Shown here piece by piece: positions 24,049 to 35,100 of a stretch of 64,000 nucleotides of DNA; within the stretch, counting starts at the first letter, position 1; the number at the start of each line of letters is the position of its first letter. Source of the stretch: Deinococcus sp. AB2017081 (GTDB taxonomy: Bacteria > Deinococcota > Deinococci > Deinococcales > Deinococcaceae); NCBI RefSeq assembly GCF_034440735.1, contig NZ_CP140098.1, forward strand, positions 1,977,501 through 2,041,500, written 5' to 3'. A model generated the notes under the pieces. The model saw only the letters and a list, made by a program, of their open reading frames with translations. It did no database searches and was not told the origin of the DNA. Position numbers and translations under genes: made by a program.

Positions 24049-24699
24049 TCAGCGCCGGTTCGGGTTCGCCATCTGCTCCGGCGGGATGACGCTGCCCTCG
24101 GCCTTGGCCTCGACCACACTGGGCGGGTGCGGCAGGACGCCGGGGTGGGCAGTCCGCCCGGCAGCAGGCGCTGCGGGCTGGGCAGCGGCGGCCGCTCTCG
24201 ACGGTTCTGGCGAGGCTGCTACGGGGGGGACTGGCCGGGTCGGCGCAGCCGGAGCAGCCGGCGTGGCTGCCGGAGTCGTGCGCGCCGGCGTGGGTGCCGT
24301 GCCGGAACGCTCCAGCAGGCTGCTGGCGTAGCCCTCCAGCCGCGGCGTGATGACCCTGTCGGTCAGGGTCTTGACGGCCAGGGTGCCCAGGGTGGCGACC
24401 AGCGCGCCGCCGATGCCTCCACCCCCGCCCGAGTGCGTCTTCTGGGCCCGGATCAGCGCCTTCTGGTGCTTCTCCGGGCTGCCGGCATCCACGTAGATCT
24501 TGCGGCTGCGGCGGAACTGACGGCCGACCACCATGCCGATCACGGCCCCGACCGCCGATGCGCCGCCCAGCATCTTGAGAGGATCTTTCTGCATCTGCAC
24601 GTGCAGACTGGCCTGTTCACTCAGGGCGTCGATGCTGGCCCGCAGCTGCTCGCGGGCGGCCTCGCGCTCGGTCATCGTCAGCGGGGCGCGGTCGCTCAC
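24049..24699 (-). CDS. Small membrane protein with Pro/Ala-rich tail (DUF3618-like N-terminus)
   Basis: The 216-residue product has an N-terminal helix region typical of DUF3618-like proteins ([18 protein letters not shown]). Two short glycine-rich hydrophobic segments follow ([32 protein letters not shown]). A long low-complexity Ala/Pro tail runs from about residue 130. Its GTG start overlaps the holin-like gene stop as GTGA. Together the pair resembles phage-holin-family/DUF3618 gene neighbours seen in many bacteria; their role is unclear, perhaps envelope stress. Confidence 0.75.
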   Translation of the reverse strand: MSDRAPLTMTEREAAREQLRASIDALSEQASLHVQMQKDPLKMLGGASAVGAVIGMVVGRQFRRSRKIYVDAGSPEKHQKALIRAQKTHSGGGGGIGGALVATLGTLAVKTLTDRVITPRLEGYASSLLERSGTAPTPARTTPAATPAAPAAPTRPVPPVAASPEPSRAAAAAQPAAPAAGRTAHPGVLPHPPSVVEAKAEGSVIPPEQMANPNRR

Positions 24700-25505
24700 G
24701 AGTCTTTCCCCCGGCGCATGTCGTCCTGGAAGGTGGGATCTGTGCTGACCGGAATGCCGGGTACCTTGCGCGGAGCGGCCGGCGCCCCCTGCGACGGGCT
24801 GTCGTGCTCCTTGCCCTCCAGTTTCTCGTTCAGGCCGCTGCCGTACATCTCGGGTGTGCCGTCCGGCTGACTCTCGTACACGGGTACGGTGCTGGTGCCC
24901 TTCTCGACCCGCACGGTCGCCTGACCGGGTCGCTCCTGCACGACGCGGTTCTCGCCGGCCGCGTGCCGCTGGGGATCGCGCGGCACCTCGACCGAATCAC
25001 CGGGTCGGCTGCCCGCCGCTGTCGGCACGGGCGCGTCCTGATCGATGCGCCATCCGCGGCCGGCGGCCGTCGCCGGAGCCTTGCCGGGATCGCTGGTGCG
25101 GTCGGTGGTGGTGCCGGGACGGGGGGTGGAGTCGTCACTGTGGTCGTCGCTCATCGCATGCCTCCGGATCAGGGGTTCGTCGGTCTTGACCTCGGCCCCC
25201 AGACGTCTGAGGCCCACGAAGATCAGCCCGCCGGTCACGAGGAAACTGAACAGCGCGATCAGCAGCGCAGCGAACCACGGCCCGGCCCCGAGCCGCATCA
25301 GTCCGTAGAACACGGCCAGGATCAGGAAGATCAGGGCCATGACCAGCGGACCGACCGAGGCCAGCAGCAGCACCACCCCGATGCCCTTGGCCTTGGCGAT
25401 GTCGCCCGCCTTTCTCGCCACCGCGTTGATCTCCGATTTCACGAGGGTCACGCCCGCGTCGAAGACATCGACCAGGGCGCTCCCCATACTCTTGCGTTCT
25501 TCCAT
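24696..25505 (-). CDS. Phage holin superfamily protein (DUF1469) with disordered tail
   Basis: Residues 1-100 match the Phage_holin_3_6/DUF1469 family, a membrane protein of two adjacent helices ([20 protein letters not shown] and [20 protein letters not shown]). The remaining 150 residues are hydrophilic and Pro/Gly/Asp-rich. The ATG at 25505 is preferred because GGAGG lies 5 nt before it; a GTG at 25517 is also open. It is not part of a prophage here: no other phage genes are visible. It diverges from the methyltransferase gene and is coupled to the downstream gene. Confidence 0.82.
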   Translation of the reverse strand: MEERKSMGSALVDVFDAGVTLVKSEINAVARKAGDIAKAKGIGVVLLLASVGPLVMALIFLILAVFYGLMRLGAGPWFAALLIALFSFLVTGGLIFVGLRRLGAEVKTDEPLIRRHAMSDDHSDDSTPRPGTTTDRTSDPGKAPATAAGRGWRIDQDAPVPTAAGSRPGDSVEVPRDPQRHAAGENRVVQERPGQATVRVEKGTSTVPVYESQPDGTPEMYGSGLNEKLEGKEHDSPSQGAPAAPRKVPGIPVSTDPTFQDDMRRGKDS

Positions 25506-25584
25506 GCAGTCCTCCACTCCCGTTCATCCTCGCACCGCAGCGGTGGGTACAGACGGACTGAACCACCACAGCATAATGACTTGC

Positions 25585-26274
25585 ATGGACGGCCCGGCGC
25601 AGCGCAAAGAAAACCTGAACCTGCCGGCGCCCGCCATGACCGTGGCCCAGCGCAGCAACCTCTCGCCCATGACCGCCCGCGCGTACACGGCGTGGCGTCG
25701 CCGCTCCCTGAGCCTGCTGGCCGGCCAGCCCTTCGACCTGGCACGGGAGGAACGGCTCTTCCTGACGCAGTGCGCTCCGCAGCGTGGCGGGTGGTGGCTG
25801 GACGCCGGCACCAGTACCGGCTTCTACGCGGAGGTGCTGGCCCGGGCCGGATGCCGCGTCCTGGCCGCCGACCTGAGCCCCGCCATGCTCGCCGAGGCGG
25901 CCCGCCAGCATCCTCACCCGGGGATCGACTGGGCAGCGCTGAACGTCGAGGACAGCGCCCTGCCAGACGCCAGTTTCGACGGCGTGACGGTCGGCGCGAC
26001 CCTGAACGAGACCCATGACCCGGCGCGGTTCCTGCGCGGGGTCGCCCGTGTCCTGCGGCCCGGCGGGCAGGTGTGGCTGATGTATCTGCGGCGCACCGGC
26101 GGCCCCGTGCAGGGCGTGCTGGCCCACCCGGCGGCCGGCGGCCTGACGTTTCCCGATCCCGCGTGGGTGGCGCGGCAGCTGCCCGGCCTGCACCTGGCCC
26201 ACGGCCTGACGGTCGGAGCCGTGCGGTTCGAGCGGCATGTGAAGACCACCGCTGGACGGCACACGGCTTCGTAA
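25585..26274 (+). CDS. Class I SAM-dependent methyltransferase
   Basis: The 229-residue protein has methyltransferase motif I ([10 protein letters not shown], 71-80), the acidic loop AADLSPAML (95-103) and motif III-like [14 protein letters not shown]. It sits 68 nt before crtB on the same strand. This suggests a role near carotenoid or isoprenoid metabolism, but ubiquinone/menaquinone-type or other substrates are equally possible. The start follows CATAAT by 7 nt, a near match to the leaderless box. Confidence 0.82.
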   Translation: MDGPAQRKENLNLPAPAMTVAQRSNLSPMTARAYTAWRRRSLSLLAGQPFDLAREERLFLTQCAPQRGGWWLDAGTSTGFYAEVLARAGCRVLAADLSPAMLAEAARQHPHPGIDWAALNVEDSALPDASFDGVTVGATLNETHDPARFLRGVARVLRPGGQVWLMYLRRTGGPVQGVLAHPAAGGLTFPDPAWVARQLPGLHLAHGLTVGAVRFERHVKTTAGRHTAS

Positions 26275-26342
26275 GCGAGTCTGTAAGAAAGTGAGAAGTT
26301 GCCGGAGAGCGCTTGCGCATACACTCGGCCGAAAGGACACCC

Positions 26343-27242
26343 GTGACTGACGAGATGACCGCCACCACCACGCCCGCCACCCTGAAGGCGTCTGTGGCGC
26401 ATTGCCGGGACGTGACACGGGCACATTCCAAGACCTTCTACCTGGGGTCGCGGTTCTTTCCGCCCCGGCAGCGGCAGGCGGTGTGGGCGGTCTATGCTGC
26501 GTGCCGCGACGGCGACGACATCGCCGACGAGACCAGTGGCGATCGCGCCGAACACGCGCTGGCCGACTGGTGGCAACGCACGGAACGCGCCTTCCAGGGC
26601 CAGCCCGGGACTCAGCCCGGTGACCGGGCCCTGGCGTGGGCCGCGCAGGCGTATGACATCCCGCTGTCGGCGTTCCGTGAACTGCACGAGGGCCTGCAGA
26701 TGGACGTGCGCGGGCACGAGTTCGAGCACATGGACGATCTGGCGCTGTACTGCCGGCGTGTGGCGGGCGTGGTGGGGTTCATGATCGCCCCCATCAGCGG
26801 CTACCACGGCGGCGAGCGCACGCTGGAGCACGCCCTGCACCTGGGTCAGGCCATGCAGCTCACGAACATCCTGCGTGACGTGGGCGAGGATCTGGCCCGG
26901 GGGCGCATCTATCTGCCACGCAGCGTCATGGCCCGGCACGGGGTCAGTGAGGCCACGTTGCGGGCCGGTGTGGTCACGCCCGCGTACCGGGCGATGATGC
27001 TCGACCTGATGACCCAGGCCCGGGCGTGGTACACGCAGGGTCGCCGGGGCATCCCGCTGCTGCACGGCAGCGCCAGCCTGGCCGTGGCGACCGCCGCCCG
27101 CGCCTACGAGGGCATCCTGGACGATCTCGTCCGCAACGACTTCGACAACTTCGGCCGCCGTGCCCACGTCAGCGGCCCCCGCAAACTGATGATGCTGCCC
27201 CGCGTGTGGTGGGAACTGCGAACAGCGGCCCTCACGTCCTGA
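26343..27242 (+). CDS. crtB: Phytoene synthase
   Basis: CrtB condenses two geranylgeranyl diphosphates to 15-cis-phytoene, the first committed step of carotenoid (deinoxanthin) synthesis. Both Asp-rich substrate motifs are present: DGDDIADE (56-63) and DVGED (179-183), the second followed by [10 protein letters not shown]. The 299-residue length is normal. GTG at 26343 is chosen because AAAGGAC lies 6 nt upstream. A promoter-like TTGCCG/TACACT pair with a short 15-nt gap lies just upstream. It is 58 nt before crtI. Confidence 0.95.
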   Translation: MTDEMTATTTPATLKASVAHCRDVTRAHSKTFYLGSRFFPPRQRQAVWAVYAACRDGDDIADETSGDRAEHALADWWQRTERAFQGQPGTQPGDRALAWAAQAYDIPLSAFRELHEGLQMDVRGHEFEHMDDLALYCRRVAGVVGFMIAPISGYHGGERTLEHALHLGQAMQLTNILRDVGEDLARGRIYLPRSVMARHGVSEATLRAGVVTPAYRAMMLDLMTQARAWYTQGRRGIPLLHGSASLAVATAARAYEGILDDLVRNDFDNFGRRAHVSGPRKLMMLPRVWWELRTAALTS

Positions 27243-27300
27243 GTCGTCCATCCGTGTCTGCCCACGCGCCGCGCTGTCAGCGGCGGGAGGTTCTTCCAGC

Positions 27301-28971
<1,671 letters not shown>

Positions 28972-28980
28972 CAGCAGGGT

Positions 28981-29016
28981 TCAGGGGGAGTGAGGGGGTT
29001 TCCCCACTCCCCCTGA
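28981..29016. terminator. Perfect 12-bp hairpin downstream of crtI
   Basis: TCAGGGGGAGTG (28981-28992) pairs exactly with CACTCCCCCTGA (29005-29016). It starts 9 nt after the crtI stop. No T-run follows; it overlaps the first 3 nt of repeat copy B. Confidence 0.55.
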
Positions 29017-29103
29017 ATCGAGCGGAGCGGGTGACGGACACGGCAGCGGTTGGACGTGGAAGTGAGAGGCATCCGTTCCGCCCCGGGGCGGAACCGAACA
29101 CCG
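29014..29103 (+). repeat. Dispersed 90-bp repeat, copy B, with exact palindrome
   Basis: The stretch matches 23481-23570 along its length and contains GTTCCGCCCC/GGGGCGGAAC as an exact 20-bp palindrome at 29075-29094. It lies directly 3' of the hydrolase gene, as copy A does of the Fur gene. Confidence 0.7.
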
Positions 29104-29110
29104 CTGTGCG

Positions 29111-29941
29111 TCAGCCCGCGGCGTGAGACTGCAGCCAGTCGACGATCACGCCGCGCACCCGGCCCCGGCACTCGTCGTTCAGCAGTTCGTGATACCCGCC
29201 GTCCTCCAGCACCAGCGTCTTGTCGGCCGAGCGGATGGTGTCGGTGAAGCGTTGACTGCCCGCAGGGTTCGTGATCTGGTCGGCTGTGCCGTGCAGCACC
29301 AGCGTGGGCAGCGTCCACTGCGCGTACCGCGGCCACAGCGACGCGCTGAGGGTCAGCATGCTCGCGCCGGTCAGGGCGGGCACCCTGCCGTGGTACATGA
29401 CCGTGTCGGCCTCGTAGGCAGCGACTTCGTCGGCCAGGCGGGACAGGCGGCCCGTCCCGAGATCGGTGACGGGCAATCCCGGGGCCACGCGTGCGAGCAG
29501 CGGGGCCAGCCGCTTCACGAGGGCCGGCTCATGCTCGCCGACCAGCAGGGCCGGACTGGACAGGACGACCCCCGCCACGCCGCGTGGATCGCGGGCCGCG
29601 CTGGCTGCCGTGACCAGACCGCCCATCGAGTGGCCGAACAGGAACAGCGGATCAGGGAGGCCACGCAGCGCCTCACGGGCCTTCAGGTGATCCTCGACCA
29701 GCACCGCCATGTCGACCACGGCCGGTCGCCCCGCGGACGTGCCGTGGCCGCGCTGGTCGAAGCTGTACACACTGAACCCCGCCTGCACCAGGGTGGGGAT
29801 CAGCGCGTGGTAGCGCTCGACATAGCGCCCCGCGTACTCGCCCACGCCGTGCGACAGGAGCACCGTGCCACGTGGCGTGGCGGCCGGCCACACGAAACCC
29901 TCGACAGGTGCCCCCGGCACCGTCCATCTCTGAGGTTGCAT
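29111..29941 (-). CDS. Alpha/beta hydrolase, monoacylglycerol-lipase-like
   Basis: The 276-residue protein has nucleophile GHSMGG (S105), acid in HGTADQI and histidine in GGYHELLND. The oxyanion motif is [13 protein letters not shown] (28-40). This is the layout of bacterial lysophospholipase/monoacylglycerol lipase-like serine hydrolases; the natural ester is unknown. Start 29941 follows TACACT by 6 nt. Confidence 0.88.
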   Translation of the reverse strand: MQPQRWTVPGAPVEGFVWPAATPRGTVLLSHGVGEYAGRYVERYHALIPTLVQAGFSVYSFDQRGHGTSAGRPAVVDMAVLVEDHLKAREALRGLPDPLFLFGHSMGGLVTAASAARDPRGVAGVVLSSPALLVGEHEPALVKRLAPLLARVAPGLPVTDLGTGRLSRLADEVAAYEADTVMYHGRVPALTGASMLTLSASLWPRYAQWTLPTLVLHGTADQITNPAGSQRFTDTIRSADKTLVLEDGGYHELLNDECRGRVRGVIVDWLQSHAAG

Positions 29942-29947
29942 GTCCCG

Positions 29948-29953
29948 AGTGTA
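29948..29953 (-). promoter_or_regulatory. Leaderless -10 box of the hydrolase gene
   Basis: TACACT, 6 nt before the ATG. Confidence 0.6.
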
Positions 29954-30014
29954 ATCGCCGTGCCGGTCACGCATGATGCCCACCTAAACTTCTCATCAAG
30001 GCATGTGGGGGTGT

Positions 30015-30033
30015 CCCCGGAGCAGACTCGGGG
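30015..30033 (+). promoter_or_regulatory. Hairpin holding the ribosome site of the OsmC gene
   Basis: CCCCG (30015-30019) pairs with CGGGG (30029-30033), enclosing GGAG and ending one base before the ATG. This could limit ribosome access. Confidence 0.35.
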
Positions 30034-30034
30034 C

Positions 30035-30472
30035 ATGGCAGATATTGCAAGGAAGGCATCGGCCCACTGGGAAGGCGACCTGCGCAGCGGCACCGGCACG
30101 GTCGGCACCGAGAGTGGCACCCTGAAAGACGCGCAGTACAGCTTCAAGACGCGCTTCGAGAACGGCGTCGGCACCAACCCCGAGGAACTGCTCGCAGCGG
30201 CCCACGCCGGGTGCTTCACCATGCAGCTCTCGGCGCTGCTGGCGAATCACGGCCACACCATCGAGTCCCTCGACACCGAGGCCACCTGCGAGATGGTGCG
30301 CGACGGCGCCGGCTTCAAGGTCAGCACCATGCGCCTGACCGTGCGCGGCAAGGTCACGGGCAGCGATCAGGCCGACTTCGAGGAACACGTCCGCGACGCT
30401 GCCGACAAGTGCCCCCTGAGCAACGTCATGAAGGGCAACGTCGAGATCGTCCACGAAGCGATCCTCGAATAG
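30035..30472 (+). CDS. OsmC family peroxiredoxin-like protein
   Basis: The 145-residue protein has both redox cysteines of the OsmC/Ohr fold: C60 in [13 protein letters not shown] and C126 in DKCPLSNVM. These proteins reduce organic hydroperoxides with thiol help. The [15 protein letters not shown] pattern marks it as OsmC subgroup rather than Ohr. The ATG is at 30035, with the hairpin above just before it. A strong terminator follows the stop. Confidence 0.92.
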   Translation: MADIARKASAHWEGDLRSGTGTVGTESGTLKDAQYSFKTRFENGVGTNPEELLAAAHAGCFTMQLSALLANHGHTIESLDTEATCEMVRDGAGFKVSTMRLTVRGKVTGSDQADFEEHVRDAADKCPLSNVMKGNVEIVHEAILE

Positions 30473-30492
30473 ATCAGAGGTGATCCGGAGGT

Positions 30493-30523
30493 GCCCCAGC
30501 CATGTGCTGGGGCCCCTTTTTTT
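30493..30523 (+). terminator. Intrinsic terminator of the OsmC gene
   Basis: GCCCCAGC pairs with GCTGGGGC over a 5-nt loop, then CCC and seven T. Confidence 0.92.
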
Positions 30524-30592
30524 GCTGGGGTGGCTCGGAGGAGAGGCCATCATGCCGATGTGCAGGGCCGGGCGACCGGGGACACTGGACGC

Positions 30593-31147
30593 ATGAGCCA
30601 CCTCTATTACCTCGTCGGGCCGCCGGGCAGTGGCAAGCGCACCGTGGGCAAGGCGCTGTCGGCGCTGACGGGCGCGGCGCTGCTGGACAACCACCTCACG
30701 AACGATCCGGTGTTTCTGGCGGCCGGGGTGAGCAGCGATACCACCGTCAGCGCCGAGATCTGGGAACTGTGCTTCGATGTAAGGAAGGCCGTGCGCCGGG
30801 CCATGCTGCACGCGCCGCGCAGGCTGGCCCACATCGTCACGAACTACCTGACGGCCGAGGAACGCGAGTGGGCGAATGTCGAGCGGCTGCGGGAGCTGGC
30901 CGTGACCAGGGGCGTGCCCTTTGTCCCGGTCTGGCTGGAATGCCCGCTGCCCGAACTGGAACGCCGGATGCTGCTCCCCGAGCGGCTGGAGCGCCTGAAA
31001 CTGCGCGACCCGGCGGTGCTGCGTGACCTCATGACGAACGCGGGGAACCTGCCCGCCCCGCCGGACGCCATCCGCCTGGACACGTCGCGGATCGGCCCAG
31101 CGGACGCCGCGCTCCTGATCGCTCAACACGCGGGAGCGCTGTTCTGA
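30593..31147 (+). CDS. P-loop kinase-like protein, first of a tandem pair
   Basis: The 184-residue protein starts with Walker A GPPGSGKRT (residues 9-17), then TGAALLDNHL, and has a lid-like LLPERLERLKLRDP. This fits small AAA_18/adenylate-kinase-like P-loop kinases. No substrate is recognised. A paralogue with the same GPPxSGKRTVG and LLDNHLxND motifs follows 11 nt later. Confidence 0.72.
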   Translation: MSHLYYLVGPPGSGKRTVGKALSALTGAALLDNHLTNDPVFLAAGVSSDTTVSAEIWELCFDVRKAVRRAMLHAPRRLAHIVTNYLTAEEREWANVERLRELAVTRGVPFVPVWLECPLPELERRMLLPERLERLKLRDPAVLRDLMTNAGNLPAPPDAIRLDTSRIGPADAALLIAQHAGALF

Positions 31148-31158
31148 CGCCGTTCCTC

Positions 31159-31695
31159 ATGCATCTGGTCGGGCCGCCCGCGTCCGGCAAGCGCACGGTG
31201 GGGCTGGAACTGGCGCGGCTGACCGGGGCGGTGCTGCTGGACAATCACCTGTTCAATGACGCCGTGTTCAGGCCGTATGGCGCGGATGGACTGCGGCCCA
31301 TCCCGACCGAGATCCACGCGCTGGCATCACAGGTGCGGGCGCTGGGACTGGAGGCGGCCAGACGTGCTCCGCCCGACGTCAGCCACATCTTCACCAGCTA
31401 TCTGACGACAAAACCCTCTGGCCCGGCGGCCCTCCAGCTCGTGCGCGATCTGGCCGGTGCGCGTGCCGCCCGGTATGTGCCGGTGTGGCTGACCTGCGAC
31501 CCGGCCGTGCTGGAGGAGCGGCTTGAGCATCCCGGGCGCCTGGAACGCGCCAAGCTGCGCGATCCGCTGATCCTGCGCCAGACGCTCGCCACGTCAGGCG
31601 TTCTGGCTCCGCCGCCGGACGCGCTGGTGATCGATACCACGCAGCTCGCGGCAGGGGAGACGGCGGCCCGGATTGCCGCCACCCTCGCTCAGTAG
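31159..31695 (+). CDS. P-loop kinase-like protein, second of a tandem pair
   Basis: The 178-residue protein has Walker A GPPASGKRT right after the N-terminus and shares LLDNHLFND, SYLTTKP (compare NYLTAEE), RLERAKLRDP and the C-terminal PPPDALVIDT with its neighbour. It is the product of an old tandem duplication. Its start leaves only MHLV before the P-loop, shorter than the paralogue, so the beginning may be slightly upstream. The 3' end overlaps the acylphosphatase gene on the other strand. Confidence 0.72.
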   Translation: MHLVGPPASGKRTVGLELARLTGAVLLDNHLFNDAVFRPYGADGLRPIPTEIHALASQVRALGLEAARRAPPDVSHIFTSYLTTKPSGPAALQLVRDLAGARAARYVPVWLTCDPAVLEERLEHPGRLERAKLRDPLILRQTLATSGVLAPPPDALVIDTTQLAAGETAARIAATLAQ

Positions 31696-31952
31696 GTATG
31701 GAAGTCCTTCAGGCCGGTCGCCTCGGCGTACTGGGTCTGCACCTCGGTCACGCGGGCGTGGGGGGGGCCGCGCCCGATCCAGTGCAGCAGGCGGGTCAGG
31801 TCGTCCTCCTCGCCCTCCGCGACGACCTCCACCCGGCCGTCGATGAGGTTCTCGGCGTAGCCGTGGAGGTTCAGGTCGCGGGCGCGGCGTTGCACGTACT
31901 GGCGGTAGCCGACGCCCTGCACGGTGCCGGAGACGAGAGCGGTCAGGCGCAT
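31689..31952 (-). CDS. Acylphosphatase
   Basis: The 87-residue protein has the acylphosphatase signature GTVQGVGYRQYV with catalytic R17, and N34 in HGYAENLIDGRVEV. It hydrolyses acyl phosphates. The ATG at 31952 follows TACCAT by 7 nt; an ATG at 31961 overlaps that box and is less likely. Confidence 0.93.
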   Translation of the reverse strand: MRLTALVSGTVQGVGYRQYVQRRARDLNLHGYAENLIDGRVEVVAEGEEDDLTRLLHWIGRGPPHARVTEVQTQYAEATGLKDFHTY

Positions 31953-31959
31953 GGGCGGC

Positions 31960-31965
31960 ATGGTA
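31960..31965 (-). promoter_or_regulatory. Leaderless -10 box of the acylphosphatase gene
   Basis: TACCAT, 7 nt before the ATG at 31952. Confidence 0.55.
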
Positions 31966-32046
31966 GCGGCCCCGGATGGGCCATGCAGCGAGCTGGCTGA
32001 CGGTTCCGTGAGATTCGCGTGCTGGTGTGGCTCACGTCGCGGCGCG

Positions 32047-32052
32047 TAGAAT
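32047..32052 (+). promoter_or_regulatory. -10 box before the tamB leader ORF
   Basis: TAGAAT, 7 nt before the ATG at 32060. Confidence 0.55.
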
Positions 32053-32059
32053 GCACGCG

Positions 32060-32104
32060 ATGCGGCGCGGCAGGCGGACAGGGATCGGGCGAGTGGGCAC
32101 GTGA
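32060..32104 (+). CDS. 14-codon leaderless upstream ORF coupled to tamB
   Basis: ATG at 32060 opens a 14-codon frame (MRRGRRTGIGRVGT). Its TGA at 32102-32104 overlaps the tamB GTG at 32101-32103 as GTGA. The TAGAAT box 7 nt before the ATG would start the transcript at or very near this ATG. If so, tamB has no leader for ribosome entry and would depend on ribosomes finishing this basic peptide. The peptide is Arg/Gly-rich and resembles nothing known. This is read from sequence and not shown to be translated. Confidence 0.5.
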   Translation: MRRGRRTGIGRVGT

Positions 32105-35100
32105 CGGACGAGTTCCGTCCGCCCGATCCCGAAGCTGTCCCGCCGGTTCCCGAACCCGCTCCGCCACCCCGTCGGCGCCGCGTGTGGCCGTGGGTGCTCG
32201 CCGGCGTCCTGACCGTCCTGGCGCTGGTCGTCGCCTTCCTGCCCACGCTGCTGGGTGGCCTGCTGGTGCGGCAGTTCGGTGGCCCGGCGGGCGTGAGCGC
32301 CGGGCGGGTGGGCGGAACCCTGTGGGCACCGCGCATCGAGGATCTGAAGGTCGCCGTGCCGGGCGTACAGGCCACGGCGGGAATGGCCGGCGTCACGGTG
32401 CGCGGGGTCGATGTGGCCCGCAGGGTCGTCACGCTGGATGTGGCCGCTGCCGATGCCACGGTGAACCTGAAGCTCCAGCAGCTGTTCGGGTCGTCGGGTG
32501 CTCCGGCGGGGGGCGGTGGCTCCGGCTGGACGGTGAAGCTCGGCACGCTGGACGTGCAGCGCACCCGCGTGACGGTGGACGGCGGGGGCGCGAGCATCCC
32601 GGACGGGCAGTTCACGGTGCAGCGCGGTTCGGACGGCACCCTCGCGGTACGCGGCACCACGAAGTACGGCCCGGCGAACGCGGACGTGCGCGTCACGCCA
32701 GGTACGGCCGGGAACATCTTCACCATCTCCTTCGACGCCGATGCCCGGATCGCGCAGGAGTACTGGCCGGGCGTGAGTGGCGGACGTCTGGCTGGCCAGT
32801 ACGTGATCGGCGACGGGCCGCTGCGGGGCGACGTGAAGCTCACGGACGGCGTGGCGACCGTGCCCGAGGCGAAGTTCGTGACGGTGACCGGCATCACGGG
32901 CGGCGCGACCCACCGGGGCGACAACATCTCCTTCAAGCTGGCGGGCACCGGCTGGAACGGCCCGGTGACCGCGACCGGCGGGGTGGATCTGAAGGCCCAG
33001 CACTGGACGGTCACGGCCGACGCCGCGCCCACCGTGGGCGGGCTGGCGCGGGCACTGGGCACCACCGGCAGCGGTGGCCTGACGCTGCGGGTCACCGCCG
33101 GTGGGTGGTCGACGGTGCGCGTCAAGGCCTACGCGAAGGGCGCCGGCACGCTGGCAGGCGTGGAGTTCAGCAGGGCAAACGCCGAGTACTCCTTCCTGAA
33201 CGAGAACGGGCAGACCGCCCCGCAGACCAATGATCTGGCCTTCAGCACGGACACCGCCCTGGCCGGGGCCAGCCAGCGCATCGAGGGCCGCTGGGCCTTT
33301 AACCGCACCGGGCGCGCCACCGTCGCCGGCACCTTCGGGCAGAAGGCGCTGGACGTGCAGGCGACCATCGACGCGCAGAACACGCTGAGTTTCAGCGGCT
33401 CGGGGCTGGGCGGGCCGCTGCGGGGCACGCTGGCGCTGGCTGGCCTGAAGCTGAACGCCGCCCTGAACCCCACCTACGGCGCGGCACAGGCCCGCGTGGC
33501 GATCACGGGGGTGCCGTCCGACCTGCGGGCCGTGATCACGAATGGCCAGGCCGGGCCGTTCCCGCTGGCCGGTACCGCCGCGCTGGACGGGCGCGGCCTG
33601 CGCGTGGATCTGGGCACGGCCGCCGTGGATCTCGACCGGTCGTTCCGGGGCACGTGGCGGGCCCGGAACCTCCAGGGCGCGGGGCTGACGCTCGACGGCG
33701 CAGGCCGCATCGACCTGACCGGCGGCGACGTGACCGGCACGCTGGCCGCGCGGGTGCCCGGTCTGACCGACACGCTGCGCGGCCCGCTGGACGTGAACTA
33801 CGTTCGGCAGGAGGGCACCTTCGCGCCGGGAGGGCAGCGCCTGACATGGGCCGGCGACGCGTTCCGCGCCAGTGTGCGCGGCCTGCGGGCCACCGGCGGC
33901 CTGAACGTGGACGGCGACGTGACCGTCACGACCACGCTGAAGGCGTTCGGCACCGTGACGGCGCAGGGGAACGGCTTCTCGGTGACCGCCACCGGGCGAG
34001 GCACCCGCGCCAGCGTGCGGGCCGTGGCCGGGGGCGTGACCGTGCTGGCCGACACGGGCCTGAGCGCGCCCTACGACACGACCGCCCGAGTCCAGGGCGC
34101 CGACATCCAGGGCACCCTGAGCATGGATCAGGGCGTGCGCTTCACGCTGACGACACGGGGCGACACGGCGCGGGGCGTGATCGACGGACAGAACGTGACT
34201 GCGTCCGGGCGCGTGAACCTTGCCTCATTGCGCCCGCTGCTGCGTGTGCCGGATCTGGCGGGCACCCTCGACCTGAATCTGGCGGGCACCGGCGGGACGG
34301 CCCGCGTGGACGCAGCTGCCTCTGGCGTGTCGGTGGCGGGCACCCTGACCCGTGCCGCCGGAGCCGTCAATGCCGCCCTGACCGCCCGGGCCCAGGGAGC
34401 CGTCGCCCGCGTGACCGGCCGCGTGTTCCCCGACGTGCAGACGACCGGCACCGTGACCGCGCAGGGTCAGACGCTGAATGTGGGCGTCAGCGGACCCTAC
34501 GGTGCGCTCAGTGCCCGGGCCACCGGCCGCACCGGCGACCTCGCCTTCGGCGGCGTGACCATTCCCGCGCAGGCGGTGAACCTGCGCGGCACCCTGACGC
34601 CCAGGCTGGCGGTCAGCGGCACGTGGGGCGACCTGAGCGCCACCTACGACGCCGCGACGGGTCTGGCCCGCGTGAGCGGACAGCAGGCGCTGACCGCCTT
34701 CGGGCAGGCGGGGCGTGTGCAGGGCCGCGCCACGTGGGGGCCGCCGACCGCTGGCAGTGCGGCATGGCGGGGTGCGGTCGACCTGAGTGGGGTACTTGAC
34801 CAGTACACCCTGAGCGCCAGCGGCCCGTGGAACGCCCTGAACCTGCTCGTGACCGACGCTGAGGGCCTCCAGGCGCGGGGCACGGCGGCCCTGCCGGACG
34901 GGCGCTACACGGTGGATGTGCGTGGCCCCATCGCCGGACAGACCGGCCAGAAGGGACTGTACGTGGACGGCCATATCGAGGGCCGGGGCACCGAGCCGCG
35001 TGGGCAGGTCACGGTCACGGACGGTGTGGGCGGCCGGGCGACCGTCGCCCTGCGCGGCTTCTCGGACTTCGACGTGCAGGCGCAGGGACTCACGCTGGCC

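Noticed and set aside
24049..25505. Prophage remnant suggested by the holin-like gene
   Set aside because: Only a DUF1469 holin superfamily protein is present; no lysin, tail, capsid or integrase gene is near.
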